A stretch of 64,000 nucleotides of DNA from positions 1 through 64,000 of the forward strand of contig NZ_LASA01000167.1 in assembly GCF_001562015.1 (NCBI RefSeq). The letters are read 5' to 3'. Source of the DNA: Endozoicomonas arenosclerae. GTDB lineage: Bacteria > Pseudomonadota > Gammaproteobacteria > Pseudomonadales > Endozoicomonadaceae. How positions within the stretch are numbered: the stretch's first letter is position 1; every line of letters begins with the position of its first letter. Positions 18,873 through 28,475 of this stretch are shown here, in pieces. Position numbers and translations under genes: made by a program. The notes beneath the pieces are model-generated. The model had not been told where the DNA came from and searched no databases. It saw only the letters and a list, made by a program, of their open reading frames with translations.

Positions 18873-20012
18873 ATGGGGTCTTTAAAAGATAAGACATCGG
18901 AACACCCTGTTCGGGGTTATCTGCTGGCCGTTATGATCGCGGTCCTGCTGTTTGGATCGGTCATTGGCTATCGATATTATGTTGAATACGCCACCAACCA
19001 ATTTTTGAGCAAGCAGAAACCACCCGCAGTGCCTGTAACAGCTTACACTGTCACACCTGAATCCTGGCAACCTTCTATCAAAGCCGTAGGTTTTATTGAG
19101 CCCGTGCAGGGGGTCACCCTATCCATTGCCGAATCGGGCATTATTGACGAGATTCATTTCAAGTCCGGCCAGTGGGTGGAAGAAGGTCAGGAAATACTTG
19201 AGCTGGACTCTTCAGTAGAAAAAGCCAACCTGGCTTCTTCGGTAGCACGACTCTCTGCGACCAGTCACACTCTTGATCGCACGCGCACTCTTTTCAAAAA
19301 GGGCAGTGCTCCAAAGTCTGATCTGGACAATGCCTTCTCAGCCTATCAATCCCTGGTGGCGGACATAAAAAGTCTTAAAGCCACCATAGAAAGGCGCAGG
19401 ATTCTTGCTCCCTTTTCAGGCAGCCTGGGACTCAGAAATATCTACCTTGGCCAATATCTGCAGTCCGGTGATGCTGTCACAGTACTGGAGGATTGTTCAG
19501 CCATGCGAATGAACATCACCATTCCCCAGACTCAGCTGTCAGCCGTTGAAATTGGCATGCCTATCAAGATCACCACCGACGCCTATCCCGGAAAAGTCTT
19601 TAATGCCACATTACTGGCCATTAGCCCCGTCGTTGACATAAACAGTGGCACGATACAGATACAGGCGACAGTGCCTAACGCAGATCGTTTGTTGCGCTCA
19701 GGAATGTACGCCACGGCTGAACTGATATTACCCAAGCAGCAGGATGTCATTGTCATTCCACAACCCGCCATCAACTTCACGCTCTATGGCCAAATGGTTT
19801 ACGTCATCGAGAAAAAAGATAAAACACTCCAGGTGGAGCAGCATGACGTTGTGGTGTCTGATCACAATGGTAAAGAGGCTTTGATCAGCAAGGGACTCAA
19901 GATGGGAGATCAGATCGTGGTGACGGGCCAGGTCCGATTATCCAATGACACACCGGTCTATCTGGTAAAACACTCTCTGCTTGATGAAAGTCAGCCAGTA
20001 CCCAGGGATTGA
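18873..20012 (+). CDS. RND efflux periplasmic adaptor (membrane-fusion protein)
   Basis: 379 residues. An N-terminal membrane helix (about 16-36) anchors it to the inner membrane. The lipoyl domain motif GIIDEIHFKSGQWVEEGQ is near 90-107, a short alpha-hairpin covers about 120-165, and beta-barrel and membrane-proximal domains follow (DAVTVLEDCSAMRMN, LRSGMYATAEL). Adaptors of this type connect an RND pump to a TolC channel. The pump gene follows at once: its ATG lies 12 bp beyond this stop, with GAGG overlapping the stop region. The pair belongs to the HAE1 branch that exports drugs, dyes or lipids; the substrate cannot be read from sequence. No outer-membrane channel gene lies beside them. 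Confidence 0.93.
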   Translation: MGSLKDKTSEHPVRGYLLAVMIAVLLFGSVIGYRYYVEYATNQFLSKQKPPAVPVTAYTVTPESWQPSIKAVGFIEPVQGVTLSIAESGIIDEIHFKSGQWVEEGQEILELDSSVEKANLASSVARLSATSHTLDRTRTLFKKGSAPKSDLDNAFSAYQSLVADIKSLKATIERRRILAPFSGSLGLRNIYLGQYLQSGDAVTVLEDCSAMRMNITIPQTQLSAVEIGMPIKITTDAYPGKVFNATLLAISPVVDINSGTIQIQATVPNADRLLRSGMYATAELILPKQQDVIVIPQPAINFTLYGQMVYVIEKKDKTLQVEQHDVVVSDHNGKEALISKGLKMGDQIVVTGQVRLSNDTPVYLVKHSLLDESQPVPRD

Positions 20013-20023
20013 GGCGCACCACC

Positions 20024-23000
20024 ATGAAATTTACCGATGTATTTATCCAGCGTCCGGTGATGGCGGTGTCTGTCAGCTTGCTTATACTCCTGCTTGGACT
20101 GCAGGCTTTATATAAGTTACAGGTCAGGCAATACCCCCAAATGACCAATACGACGATCACAGTGTCAACCAGTTATTACGGTGCCGCCAGTGATGTCATC
20201 CAAGGGTTCCTGACCCAACCTCTGCAACAGGCCATTGCTGAAGCCGACAATATTGATTACATGCTCTCTACCAGCAGCCTTGGCAGCAGTAACATCCAGG
20301 CCATAATGAAAACCGGTACCAATCCGGATGCTGCATTGGCGGAAATCATGGCCAAGGTCAACAGTGTAAAATCCCAACTGCCACCTGAAGCCAAAGAGCC
20401 CCAGATCGCAAGTTCCAACGGTGAGGACTCAGCCACCCTTTATATCAGCTTCATCAGCAATCAGATGACTCGGCCTCAGGTCACAGATTATTTGAAACGA
20501 AACGTCGTTAACCGTTTGGTAACGCTATCAGGTATTTCTTCGGTAGAGACTTATGGGCCGGAACTGTCAATGCGACTGTGGCTGAATCCCGAAAAAATGG
20601 CCACACACGGCCTTTCGATTGATGAAGTAAAAAATGCACTCACCGCCAATAACTACCGTGCGGCTGCCGGCCAGATCAAGGGTCGATTCAACCTTTATGA
20701 CATCACCATCAATACTGACCTTAAGAGTCCTGAAGAGTTTGAACAGTTGATCATTGCCCGAACGTCAGAAGGTTTGATTAGACTGGGCGATATTGCCCAG
20801 GCCGAGTTTGCCGCTTTATCAACAACCACCAATGCCAGTCTGAACGGAGAAAGCAATGTAGTCCTGGCGATAAAAAGCGCCCCCAGTGCCAACCCGCTCG
20901 ATGTAGCAAAAAGCGTTAAAGCCCTGATTCCGGATATAGAAAAGAATCTACCCGGTGACTTGCGGCTGAATATAGCCTATGACATTTCCACCTACATCCA
21001 GTCTGCAATCAGGGAAGTACTGCAAACCATCTTTGAAGCCAGTCTGATTGTTATCGTGGTGATCTTTCTGTTCATGGCCAACATTCGGGCCATGCTGATT
21101 CCTGTCATCACCATCCCCTTCTCTCTGATTGGCGTATGTCTGGCCATGCAATTCCTGGGCTTTTCCATCAATCTGTTAACCCTGCTGGCCATGGTGTTGG
21201 CAATCGGACTGGTGGTGGACGATGCCATTGTGGTTGTTGAGAACATTCAGAGACATATAGAAGAAGGAATGCCGCCTTTTGAAGCCAGTATTGTCGGTAC
21301 ACGGGAGATTGCTTCCCCCGTTATAGTCATGACTATCACTCTGGCATCTGTCTTTACGCCTATAGCCTTTCTGGGTGGCGTGACGGGGGCATTGTTCAGG
21401 GAGTTTGGTCTGACACTGGCCGGAGCCGTCATTGTTTCAGGCATTGTTGCCCTAACATTGTCGCCCATGATGTGCGCCACTTTGTTAAAAGCAAGAAGCA
21501 CTACCCCCTTTGAAGAGAAGGTGCGAAAACTGCTCACTGCATTGGACAATCGCTATTCAGCCTTACTGGAAAAAGCACTCGCCCATTATAAAGCAGTGTT
21601 ATTGTTTGCCTTGCTCGTCTTTTTAAGTCTCCCCATCCTGTTCCATGTTATTTCCACCAGCTTTGCCCCCGACGAAGATCAGGGTTCTTTCCTGTTCATG
21701 GCCACCGGTCCAAAAAACATTAACCTCGACTATGTTGATACCTACATGAATGAATTCAGCCACAGGGTTGATGAAATTGACGGAATCACATCCATTCTCA
21801 CTATCTCAGGGGTGCCCGCCAGTTATCAGGGATTTGGCTTTATCATGGAAAAGCCCTGGGATGAACGAGGCAGCAAACAAAGCATGGAGGTACTGATCAA
21901 CGAGGTACAGGAAAAAACCAAAGACATTGCCGGCATGACCATTTCGATCTTCCCTATGCCTTCACTACCCGGCCCCGGTGGTGGCTATCCATTGCAAATG
22001 ACCATCAAAAGCAACAACGACTATTTAAGCATTTACAAAATAGCCCTGAAGATCAAAGACGAGCTGGATAAAAGTGGCAAGTTCCTGCACACCGAACTGG
22101 ACCTGACCTACGATGCGGGCAAAATCACCGCCAAAGTGGACCACGACAAAGCCGGATCCTATGGCATCACCATGCAGGAAATTGCTGATACGCTCTCAAC
22201 CCTGCTGGCAGACGACAACATCAACTACATCAACGTAGACGGCAGAAGTTACAAGGTTATCCCCCAAACAGAGCGACAAAATCGCCTGACTCCGGAAATG
22301 CTAAGCAGCTACTATGTCCGTACTAACGATACAACCTCCGGAAAAAACAAAGAAATCCCACTCTCTAACCTGCTCACCTACAAAGTGGTTGGCGACACGC
22401 CGTCACTGAAACAAATGGATCAGGCTAACGCCATTACGATTGGTGCAGTAACCACCCCCAGTGTCTCAATAGGTGATGCCATCAAGTTAGCAGAAACAAC
22501 CGCCTCATCGTTACTGCCAAAAGGCTTTATTTATGACTTCCAGGGTGAATCACGACAGTTTGTGTATGAAGGCTCGTCACTCTATTTCTCATTTGCCCTC
22601 GCCCTCATCATTGTTTTCCTGATCCTGAGCATGCAGTTTGAAAGTTTCCGAGACCCACTGGTGATCATTTTCTCAGTGCCTCTGGCACTTTCCGGAGCAC
22701 TCACCATTATGGCCTGGGGTGTTGCCACCATGAACATATACACCCAGGTGGGCCTGTTAACCCTGATGGGATTAATCACCAAACACGGCATACTGATCTG
22801 CGAAGTCGCAAAAGTCCGACAAATCACACTGAACGAAGATAAAAAAGAAGCGGTATTCCAGGCCGCCAGAATCCGCCTGCGCCCTATCCTCATGACTACC
22901 CTGGCCATGATGGCAGGTGTTGTACCTTTGATCACAGCCAGCGGTGCCGGAGCTGTCTCAAGAATGAATATTGGGGTGGTTATCTTTGCTGGGCTTGGAC

Positions 23001-23092
23001 TGGGGACTTTGTTTACTTTGTTTGTACTGCCTACTGTTTACACTCTGCTTGGGGCTGTTCATGGGCCTTTGAGGGAGTTTCAGGAGCAGTAA
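20024..23092 (+). CDS. RND (HAE1-family) efflux pump, inner membrane
   Basis: About 1022 residues, the normal length. I start at the ATG 20,024 (MKFTDVFIQRPV), the usual N-terminus of this family; an in-frame TTG 15 bp upstream is unlikely. The double-aspartate proton relay in helix 4 is present (LAIGLVVDDAIVVVENIQ), and the partner lysine lies in GLITKHGILICEV of helix 10. The FIQRPVMA head, large periplasmic loops and two sixfold helix sets are all present. The pump should work as a trimer driven by proton flow. No damage is visible. Which compounds it exports is unknown. Confidence 0.95.
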   Translation: MKFTDVFIQRPVMAVSVSLLILLLGLQALYKLQVRQYPQMTNTTITVSTSYYGAASDVIQGFLTQPLQQAIAEADNIDYMLSTSSLGSSNIQAIMKTGTNPDAALAEIMAKVNSVKSQLPPEAKEPQIASSNGEDSATLYISFISNQMTRPQVTDYLKRNVVNRLVTLSGISSVETYGPELSMRLWLNPEKMATHGLSIDEVKNALTANNYRAAAGQIKGRFNLYDITINTDLKSPEEFEQLIIARTSEGLIRLGDIAQAEFAALSTTTNASLNGESNVVLAIKSAPSANPLDVAKSVKALIPDIEKNLPGDLRLNIAYDISTYIQSAIREVLQTIFEASLIVIVVIFLFMANIRAMLIPVITIPFSLIGVCLAMQFLGFSINLLTLLAMVLAIGLVVDDAIVVVENIQRHIEEGMPPFEASIVGTREIASPVIVMTITLASVFTPIAFLGGVTGALFREFGLTLAGAVIVSGIVALTLSPMMCATLLKARSTTPFEEKVRKLLTALDNRYSALLEKALAHYKAVLLFALLVFLSLPILFHVISTSFAPDEDQGSFLFMATGPKNINLDYVDTYMNEFSHRVDEIDGITSILTISGVPASYQGFGFIMEKPWDERGSKQSMEVLINEVQEKTKDIAGMTISIFPMPSLPGPGGGYPLQMTIKSNNDYLSIYKIALKIKDELDKSGKFLHTELDLTYDAGKITAKVDHDKAGSYGITMQEIADTLSTLLADDNINYINVDGRSYKVIPQTERQNRLTPEMLSSYYVRTNDTTSGKNKEIPLSNLLTYKVVGDTPSLKQMDQANAITIGAVTTPSVSIGDAIKLAETTASSLLPKGFIYDFQGESRQFVYEGSSLYFSFALALIIVFLILSMQFESFRDPLVIIFSVPLALSGALTIMAWGVATMNIYTQVGLLTLMGLITKHGILICEVAKVRQITLNEDKKEAVFQAARIRLRPILMTTLAMMAGVVPLITASGAGAVSRMNIGVVIFAGLGLGTLFTLFVLPTVYTLLGAVHGPLREFQEQ

Positions 23093-23118
23093 TTTGTCCT
23101 TCAATAGAAGGAGGTACT

Positions 23119-23283
23119 ATGAAAGATGATCAGAGCGAACTTGATAGCAATCAAGAGCAGCAAAACCTGATGGCACTGTTGAGAATACTGGCCATTGGGC
23201 AACGGCAGATTGAACGGGGTGATGCTCAGATTGCAGATAATGTTTTCAAGAACCTGAAACAGAAGATAGAAACCGAGAGTTAA
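23119..23283 (+). CDS. Small acidic protein, antitoxin-like C-terminus
   Basis: A 54-codon frame starting MKDDQSELDSNQEQ with an ideal AAGGAGGT ribosome site 5 nt before the ATG, which is the main reason to believe it is translated. The middle LLRILAIGQRQIERGD and the following helix resemble the tail of small type II antitoxins (Phd/RelB-like), where such a segment wraps the toxin. No toxin gene follows; the next in-frame ATG opens only 15 codons. It is either an orphan antitoxin or an unrelated small regulator. Confidence 0.5.
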   Translation: MKDDQSELDSNQEQQNLMALLRILAIGQRQIERGDAQIADNVFKNLKQKIETES

Positions 23284-23389
23284 TTTATGGACAGGCTTCA
23301 TCAGGACAATACGATAAACTTCTTCCACCGCTGACCTGTTGGAATCATATGTGACAACACCCCACCCGATTGTTTATCAACCATCGGAA

Positions 23390-23695
23390 TCAGGCCAACA
23401 CTTCCAGCCCTTTTTGTTCCACCAGGTTTAGCAGCTTGAGTGAAGGGCCGTTAGGTTTTTTGGCACCCTGCTCCCATTTCTGTACAGTGGACTTGCTGAT
23501 ATTCAGATAAGCAGCAAATACCGCCTGGCTGGCTTTTACTCGCGTGCGGATTCGTCTGATTTGCTCGGCACTGTACTGCTTGACAGGAGGGAGGCACAGA
23601 GCGTCAAACTCTCTTAGGGTAATGTCGTCCATTAAACCTGCTTCATGGAGGTCTTTGACGTCATCATGCACTGTGTCCAGTATAGATTTATCCAT
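23390..23695 (-). CDS. HigA-like helix-turn-helix antitoxin/regulator
   Basis: 101 residues from the ATG at 23,695 (MDKSILDTVHDDVKDL), which has AGGAG 10 nt upstream; the longer frame has no support. Residues 44-95 form an XRE/HigA helix-turn-helix (ASQAVFAAYLNISKSTVQKW, then GAKKPNGPSLKLLNLVEQKG). In the family such proteins bind their own operator and neutralise a RelE/HigB-type mRNA-cleaving toxin encoded just upstream. Here the upstream stretch keeps only a toxin-like tail, so this appears to be a solitary antitoxin or a free-standing regulator. Confidence 0.8.
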   Translation of the reverse strand: MDKSILDTVHDDVKDLHEAGLMDDITLREFDALCLPPVKQYSAEQIRRIRTRVKASQAVFAAYLNISKSTVQKWEQGAKKPNGPSLKLLNLVEQKGLEVLA

Positions 23696-23762
23696 TGTTT
23701 TTAATCTCCTGCAGTATTCCAGCCAATAGAGCTGCCTTGTCCAGTTCTTGGTCGAAAAAAAA
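23688..23762 (-). pseudogene. Decayed HigB/RelE-like toxin tail
   Basis: Overlapping the start of the HigA-like gene by 8 nt in another frame is a 24-codon open tail, DQELDKAALLAGILQEIKNNG, ending at TAA. Toxins of the matching family often end with a similar helix (...LDDEQLAAALDAGTLIEV-like) and overlap the antitoxin start in the same way. The frame upstream is short and starts with a run of eight T, so the body of the toxin is missing. The identification rests on this resemblance alone. Confidence 0.35.
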
Positions 23763-23909
23763 TAAGTATGTGCAAAATTTGCAACAACTGCGTAGGCAGC
23801 ATGAGTACTGGTCATTAGCTTACAGCTAGCACTAAAAGTTCACCTGAATCAACCCATATTTCCTTATCAGCACCTCATGCGATACCTGTACCTTGGGCGA
23901 TTTTAGTTT

Positions 23910-26353
23910 TTACTCTGCCAGACTGATGTCAGGCCGAAGTCCTTTACGAACACAGTACTGCTCCAGCCTGAGTTCAACGAGCTCCTGAACAAACTGGTAT
24001 AGTTGGTCTTTGTGTTCAGAGCGAACAGCTTCCTTAAATGTAAAGTTGCCTTCCCTCACCTCGAAAAGCGTGTCTTTACCTTCGGAAAAAGCCTTTATAG
24101 GATTCCCTTTCCAGTAGCTATGCCAACCTTTCTCATCAGCAGACATTGATTGCTGTTTAGCTGGAAGCTCAGACTGATAGAGAACGGGTCTTCTCTTTAG
24201 AAGGTGCCATGACTTTTCTGCGAGTTTTTCTGTTGAAGGAGGATTAAGAAAGCCATCCAGTTCTAGAAAAGCATCCAGTAATATCATTTTGAAGCACTTG
24301 CTCATGGCTGCCTTTTCAATGCCATTGAGCAGGAACTGGCCATGGATGCGGTTCACTTCACTCTCAGACGGTGTCAGGTCTTTTACCTGAGCCAGCAAGC
24401 CGAGCCAGCTGCTGTTCTGCGAGCGAACCTTGTTAAAATCAGTACCTGTTTCAGAAATATAGTGATAGAACTCAGTCGCAGTGGGCCTGTAGCCAAGCAT
24501 TGATTTCAGTGACTGATACTCGTCTACCATAGTGGCTTTCTGACTCCTCACCATTCGATCCAGAAAATCAATGACTTCTGGATCGTAATTGGCAAAGCAG
24601 CCATTGGGTAGAATCATTTTCCCGGTTTTGATCTGGTCTGACACTTGGCGGTAGGAGTGTGCGCCATGAAGTGTTATCAGCTTGGTCAAAAACGACTCAT
24701 GGTTACCAATAAAGTCGATAACGACCAGATGTTTCTTTTCTTTGTGACGCCGCAAACCTCGACCCAGCTGTTGCAGGAATAGGATCTTGGACTCTGTAGG
24801 TCTGATCATCAGCACAGTATCAATAGCAGGCAGGTCTGTACCTTCATTAAACAAGTCTACGGAGAAAAGAATATCCAGATCCCCCGCTGCCAGCAGCCTT
24901 AACGCCTCATTCCTGCGCAGCTCTGAATTACTATAAACAGCAGCAGCCCTGACACCCGCTTCAGTAAATACCTCCGCCATATAATCAGCGTGGCGTTTGG
25001 ATATACAAAACCCCAGAGTCCTGAGTTGCCTTTTCTCCTTCCAGTGGTGCAGGACATGTTCGGCCCTTTTTCTGGAAGCAAACGCATTTTCCAGGGCATA
25101 AGGGTCAAACTTGCCATTACGCCAGGGAATTTCGTCATAATCGACATACCTGTCGTTGATACCATTGTATTGAAAAGGAGCCAGCAACTGAGCATTGATG
25201 CCATGAACCAGATTACGTTCAAACACCAGATTATTGTCGCACAGACTGATGATGTCAGCCTGATCGGTTCTTTCCGGTGTTGCTGTCAGACCCAATAAAA
25301 ATGTTGGCTCAAAATGATTCAAAAGATTTCGATAGGTTTTTGCATCAGCGTGGTGGAATTCATCGACCACAATATAATCGAAATGATCTTTATTGAACTG
25401 TTGCAGATGGGCTTCTCGACCCAGCGTCTGGACAGAGGCAAACAGCATATCCGCCCCTTTGTGTTACGCTGTTTGCCATTATAAAAACCGGTATGCGCAT
25501 CAGGTCGTATTTTTACAAAGGTTTGCTGGGCCTGAAGTAAAATCTCTTCCCGGTGAGCAACAAACAATACTTTCTCTGCCTGGCACTGCTGCGTATCGAA
25601 TGCAGCTAACCAGGTTTTACCAAGACCGGTTGCCAATACCACCAAGCCTCGCTTATATCCTTCTTCTCTCGTAGCTTGCAACGCCTGTAAGGCCTCAAGT
25701 TGAATTTCACTGGGCGTTGGCGCTTCAACCAGTTCTTCTGCTTCTACCGCTATAAGTTTGGTTTGACGTCGCCGTTTGAGATAGCTGTCTATCCACGAGT
25801 GACTTAATGGCTGAACAAGCTCCTGATTGAATATTTCATGGAATTGACGACGGATATGGATGAACTGGAAAGTATAAGGGTCATCCTGATTGCCATTACA
25901 TTGAAGGCAAAGGTTCCATTCATGTCCGGTGGTCAGGGCTGCTTTACTGATATTGCTTGAACCTACATAAGCAGAGCCCTCAATACTTTCACCATCGCAG
26001 GTATGGATGAAAATATAGGACTTCATATGGAAGCTTTGCTGACCATTGCACTGATAGATTCGAATATCAGCACCACGCTCTTTAAGCAGCATCAGCTCCC
26101 TCAATGCCTGAGGATCTGTGACATCAAGATAATCTGAAGTCAGCACACGGATTGACGCGCCACGATCAACAGCATCAAACAAAGCACCGAACAGCAGTTT
26201 TAAGCCACTGATACGAATAAAAGCTACTGTGATTTCAATTTCCTGAGCACGGTTAATGGCATCAAGTAACTTGGGCAGTAGTGGGTCATCCATACCACCC
26301 GTTGTGAGTAACGCCGAACGGGAATCTGTAGGATCGAGAGGTCTTGCTTCCAT
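23910..26353 (-). pseudogene. PLD-domain superfamily II helicase, split by a frameshift
   Basis: Two overlapping frames make one ~815-residue protein. The first part (26,353 to about 25,458) has a phospholipase-D-like domain (HMKSYIF, then GSSNISKAAL) and the helicase P-loop ATGLGKTWLAAF. The second frame (from about 25,458 to 23,910) has the DEAH-type box VDEFHHADA, LLGLTATPER and motif VI QQLGRGLRRHKEKK, then a ~240-residue C-terminal region I do not recognise. The break falls in a four-G run (CCCC on the + strand, 25,454-25,457); one more base would restore KGADMLFASVQ. So this is either a recent single-base deletion or a sequencing slip. Such PLD-helicases are found in defence islands. 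A methyltransferase gene lies 6 bp upstream on the same strand. Confidence 0.85.
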
Positions 26354-26359
26354 GCTGCA

Positions 26360-26944
26360 TCAAGCCTTTTTCAAAATAGCGTTAAGCCAATGCTCATTTT
26401 CACGACCAGGCCTTAAATCCTGAGTGACCCACAGTTTGGAAATCTTCAAACCGGTAGCTTCAAGAACCTTCTCAAGCCCCGACTCATCAAGATTGGTAAA
26501 GTGTCTTCCGCCACGGTTTTCTTCACCTTCACCATATTTGAAAGAGCAGTAAAAATAACCATCGTCTTTCAAAAATTGGCATAAGTGAGAAAGGGTTACG
26601 GTCAGTTCTTGTAAAGGAGCATGAAGCAGAGAGGCACAGGCCCATATGCCATCAAACATCTTGCCTGACGTATAATCCAGAAACAGGGAATGCTCGACTG
26701 ATAATCCAGTTAGCTCTGAAGCCCGTTTAGCCAGACTCTCACTGCCATCAAAGGCTGTAACCTGATAACCCTTTTTCATAAATTCAAGCGAGTCCCTGCC
26801 CGAACCACAACCAACATCAAGAATATGTCCACGTTCAGGCAGTAACGTAAGAAAGTGGTCGTACAGTGCCTGAGCGTCTATAGACACTGTGGAGTCAAAG
26901 AAAGAATCTGTGTTTTGCTCGTAAAAAGCAATGGTCTGGGTCAT
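26360..26944 (-). CDS. Class I SAM-dependent methyltransferase
   Basis: About 194 residues from MTQTIAFYEQN (an ATG six codons further upstream at 26,962 is also possible; neither has a clear ribosome site). Motif I is ILDVGCGSGRD (about 41-51), followed by VTAFDGSESLAKRA (motif II acidic residue) and IWACASLLHAP (motif IV region), the pattern of TehB/UbiE-like small-molecule methyltransferases, without a DNA-methylase NPPY/DPPY motif. It lies 6 bp before the PLD-helicase gene and is probably co-transcribed. The methyl acceptor is unknown; a role in the same defence unit is inferred only from position. Confidence 0.85.
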   Translation of the reverse strand: MTQTIAFYEQNTDSFFDSTVSIDAQALYDHFLTLLPERGHILDVGCGSGRDSLEFMKKGYQVTAFDGSESLAKRASELTGLSVEHSLFLDYTSGKMFDGIWACASLLHAPLQELTVTLSHLCQFLKDDGYFYCSFKYGEGEENRGGRHFTNLDESGLEKVLEATGLKISKLWVTQDLRPGRENEHWLNAILKKA

Positions 26945-27156
26945 GACTGAGCGAATCGGCATGAAATAATGTTCCTGATGATGCCATTTTCAGATCTGTA
27001 TTTGTAGCGATACAGATACCAGAAAGTCAGTAGCGAGTCATAATATTCCCAGGAAGGCAAAACATTTCGCCTATAGACCTAAATCACTCCCTGAATATCA
27101 GGATTTTGAACCTGCACCCTTAATAAATTCGTGAGCAGAGAAGGGGTCTCATACAA

Positions 27157-27187
27157 ATGGAATCTTTGTAAATCCATAAGGTATACT
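27157..27187 (+). promoter_or_regulatory. Candidate promoter/operator of the AHH-nuclease gene
   Basis: TATACT at 27,182-27,187 is a good -10 box and TGGAAT, 18 bp upstream at 27,158, a poor -35. An inverted repeat ATGGA...TCCAT (27,157-27,161 and 27,173-27,177) overlaps it, which would suit a repressor site. The gene starts 45 bp downstream behind AGGA. Confidence 0.35.
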
Positions 27188-27231
27188 CAGGCTCCTATGG
27201 AGTTCTACAAAATCAGATACAGGATGTAGCC

Positions 27232-27900
27232 ATGAGTGAAAAAGAGGTTATTGAATTACAACCTTATGAGTTGATAAGGGGTCTGGCAGAAGTTATCCGT
27301 CAAACTCAGCAGGAGATAGGCTATTACGAGATTAAGCCTGTTGCTGAGAACCAGATCGATGGCTTGATTAAAGAAACACTCAAGCGAGAGAAAAAGCTTC
27401 TAAAAGAAAAAGAAATACAGCGCCTTGCCGGTAAGATTTACACTGAAATAATGACAAAGAGCGTTAAGCAGGGGTTATCGCTACTGTCGAAGTATTACGC
27501 AGAAACCCAGAACATGAAGAAAAAGGACTTCTTGCTGGAAGAGCACAAAAGTAGCCGACTGGGCAGGCACCTGAAATATACGGGACAGAAGCGCCCTCCC
27601 AATACTGCAGCACATGCTATTGTCAGTGGCAGTCATGATGAAGCCAGGGCAGCCAGGAAAATCCTGGCCAAATGGAAAATCAGAATTGATGACCCTGACA
27701 ATGGCGTTTTCTTACCCAGAGACTCAAGGTATATTCCACACCCAGAAATGAAAGATGCAGTGAATCATGCAAAACTACACACAGACGAATATTACGTGAA
27801 CATTACTGCCATGTTGAGTCAGTCAGCAACAGAATATGAATGTAGACAAACTCTGCAGCTGATTGCTCAATCCTTACAGAATGGCTCATTGGAGTATTGA
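27232..27900 (+). CDS. AHH-domain nuclease-type toxin (variant motif)
   Basis: 222 residues. The C-terminal ~115 residues match the AHH nuclease family of the HNH/EndoVII superfamily: LGRHLKYTGQKRPPNTAAHAIVSG (here about 111-134, quoted only in outline), then ARKILAKWKIRIDDP, NGVFLPRDS and NHAKLHTDEYY. The name-giving AHH is AHA here (A127-H128-A129), so the second histidine is replaced. AHH domains are usually the toxic tips of large secreted polymorphic toxins; this one has only a ~105-residue charged helical N-terminus and no secretion signal. The gene 2 bp downstream belongs to an immunity family, supporting a toxin-immunity pair. The altered motif may mean weakened or lost activity. Confidence 0.75.
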   Translation: MSEKEVIELQPYELIRGLAEVIRQTQQEIGYYEIKPVAENQIDGLIKETLKREKKLLKEKEIQRLAGKIYTEIMTKSVKQGLSLLSKYYAETQNMKKKDFLLEEHKSSRLGRHLKYTGQKRPPNTAAHAIVSGSHDEARAARKILAKWKIRIDDPDNGVFLPRDSRYIPHPEMKDAVNHAKLHTDEYYVNITAMLSQSATEYECRQTLQLIAQSLQNGSLEY

Positions 27901-27902
27901 AG

Positions 27903-28475
27903 ATGAAGGTTTATAAGGTACTGCCTGATACTGATTTTAGCCTGATGTATCCAGAAGACGATGTATACAACTCCGATGAGTGGGAGTTCAAGGCAGAGCC
28001 CCTATTGGGAAAACTACCCAACGTTTTTAATGCCTATTTTTCCAAAAAAGGTGATAAGCCACTGCCTGATATTGCTTACATAGGCATGTCAACATTTGCT
28101 TTTAGAAAAGAAATTGCTACAGAACTCGTTGACATACTAGAAGAGGCTGGTGAGATGCTGCCATTTTATGTGGATGAAGAGTTATGGTACTGCCTGAATG
28201 TAACGGTTCAGTCCAATGCGCTTGGTGAAGAGAACTCTAAATATAAGATTAACAATGGCATTATCAAGATGCATTTAACAGAATATGTATTTATAGAGAG
28301 TAAACTTCCCAGTTCCTCACTATTCAAAATCCCTGATGACAATTTCACTCATATATTCTGTGCAGACAGAAGAGACAACGATGAACATGTTCTGAACAAT
28401 TTTTTTTGTGCCGTTTCAGCGAATGAGTACACTGGCCTGAGATTCGAAGAAGTTTTCGACTCAACCATTAATTAG
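27903..28475 (+). CDS. Imm11/DUF1629-like immunity protein
   Basis: 190 residues from the ATG at 27,903, with GGAG inside the end of the toxin gene 8 nt upstream; a TTG two codons earlier is less likely. The segment ILEEAGEMLPFYVDEELWYCLNV is the hallmark region of the Imm11 (DUF1629) family (shown here in part as GEMLPFYVDEELWYCLNV). It is cytosolic, and the expected role is binding and blocking the partner nuclease encoded 2 bp upstream. A distant homologue occurs at 38,709-39,239 in this window. AT content is higher than in the secretion genes, as in many transferred immunity genes. Confidence 0.7.
   Translation: MKVYKVLPDTDFSLMYPEDDVYNSDEWEFKAEPLLGKLPNVFNAYFSKKGDKPLPDIAYIGMSTFAFRKEIATELVDILEEAGEMLPFYVDEELWYCLNVTVQSNALGEENSKYKINNGIIKMHLTEYVFIESKLPSSSLFKIPDDNFTHIFCADRRDNDEHVLNNFFCAVSANEYTGLRFEEVFDSTIN

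Noticed and set aside
25319-25500. Programmed ribosomal frameshift in the PLD-helicase gene
   Set aside because: No slippery heptamer or downstream pseudoknot is evident, and a simple indel in a G run explains it better.
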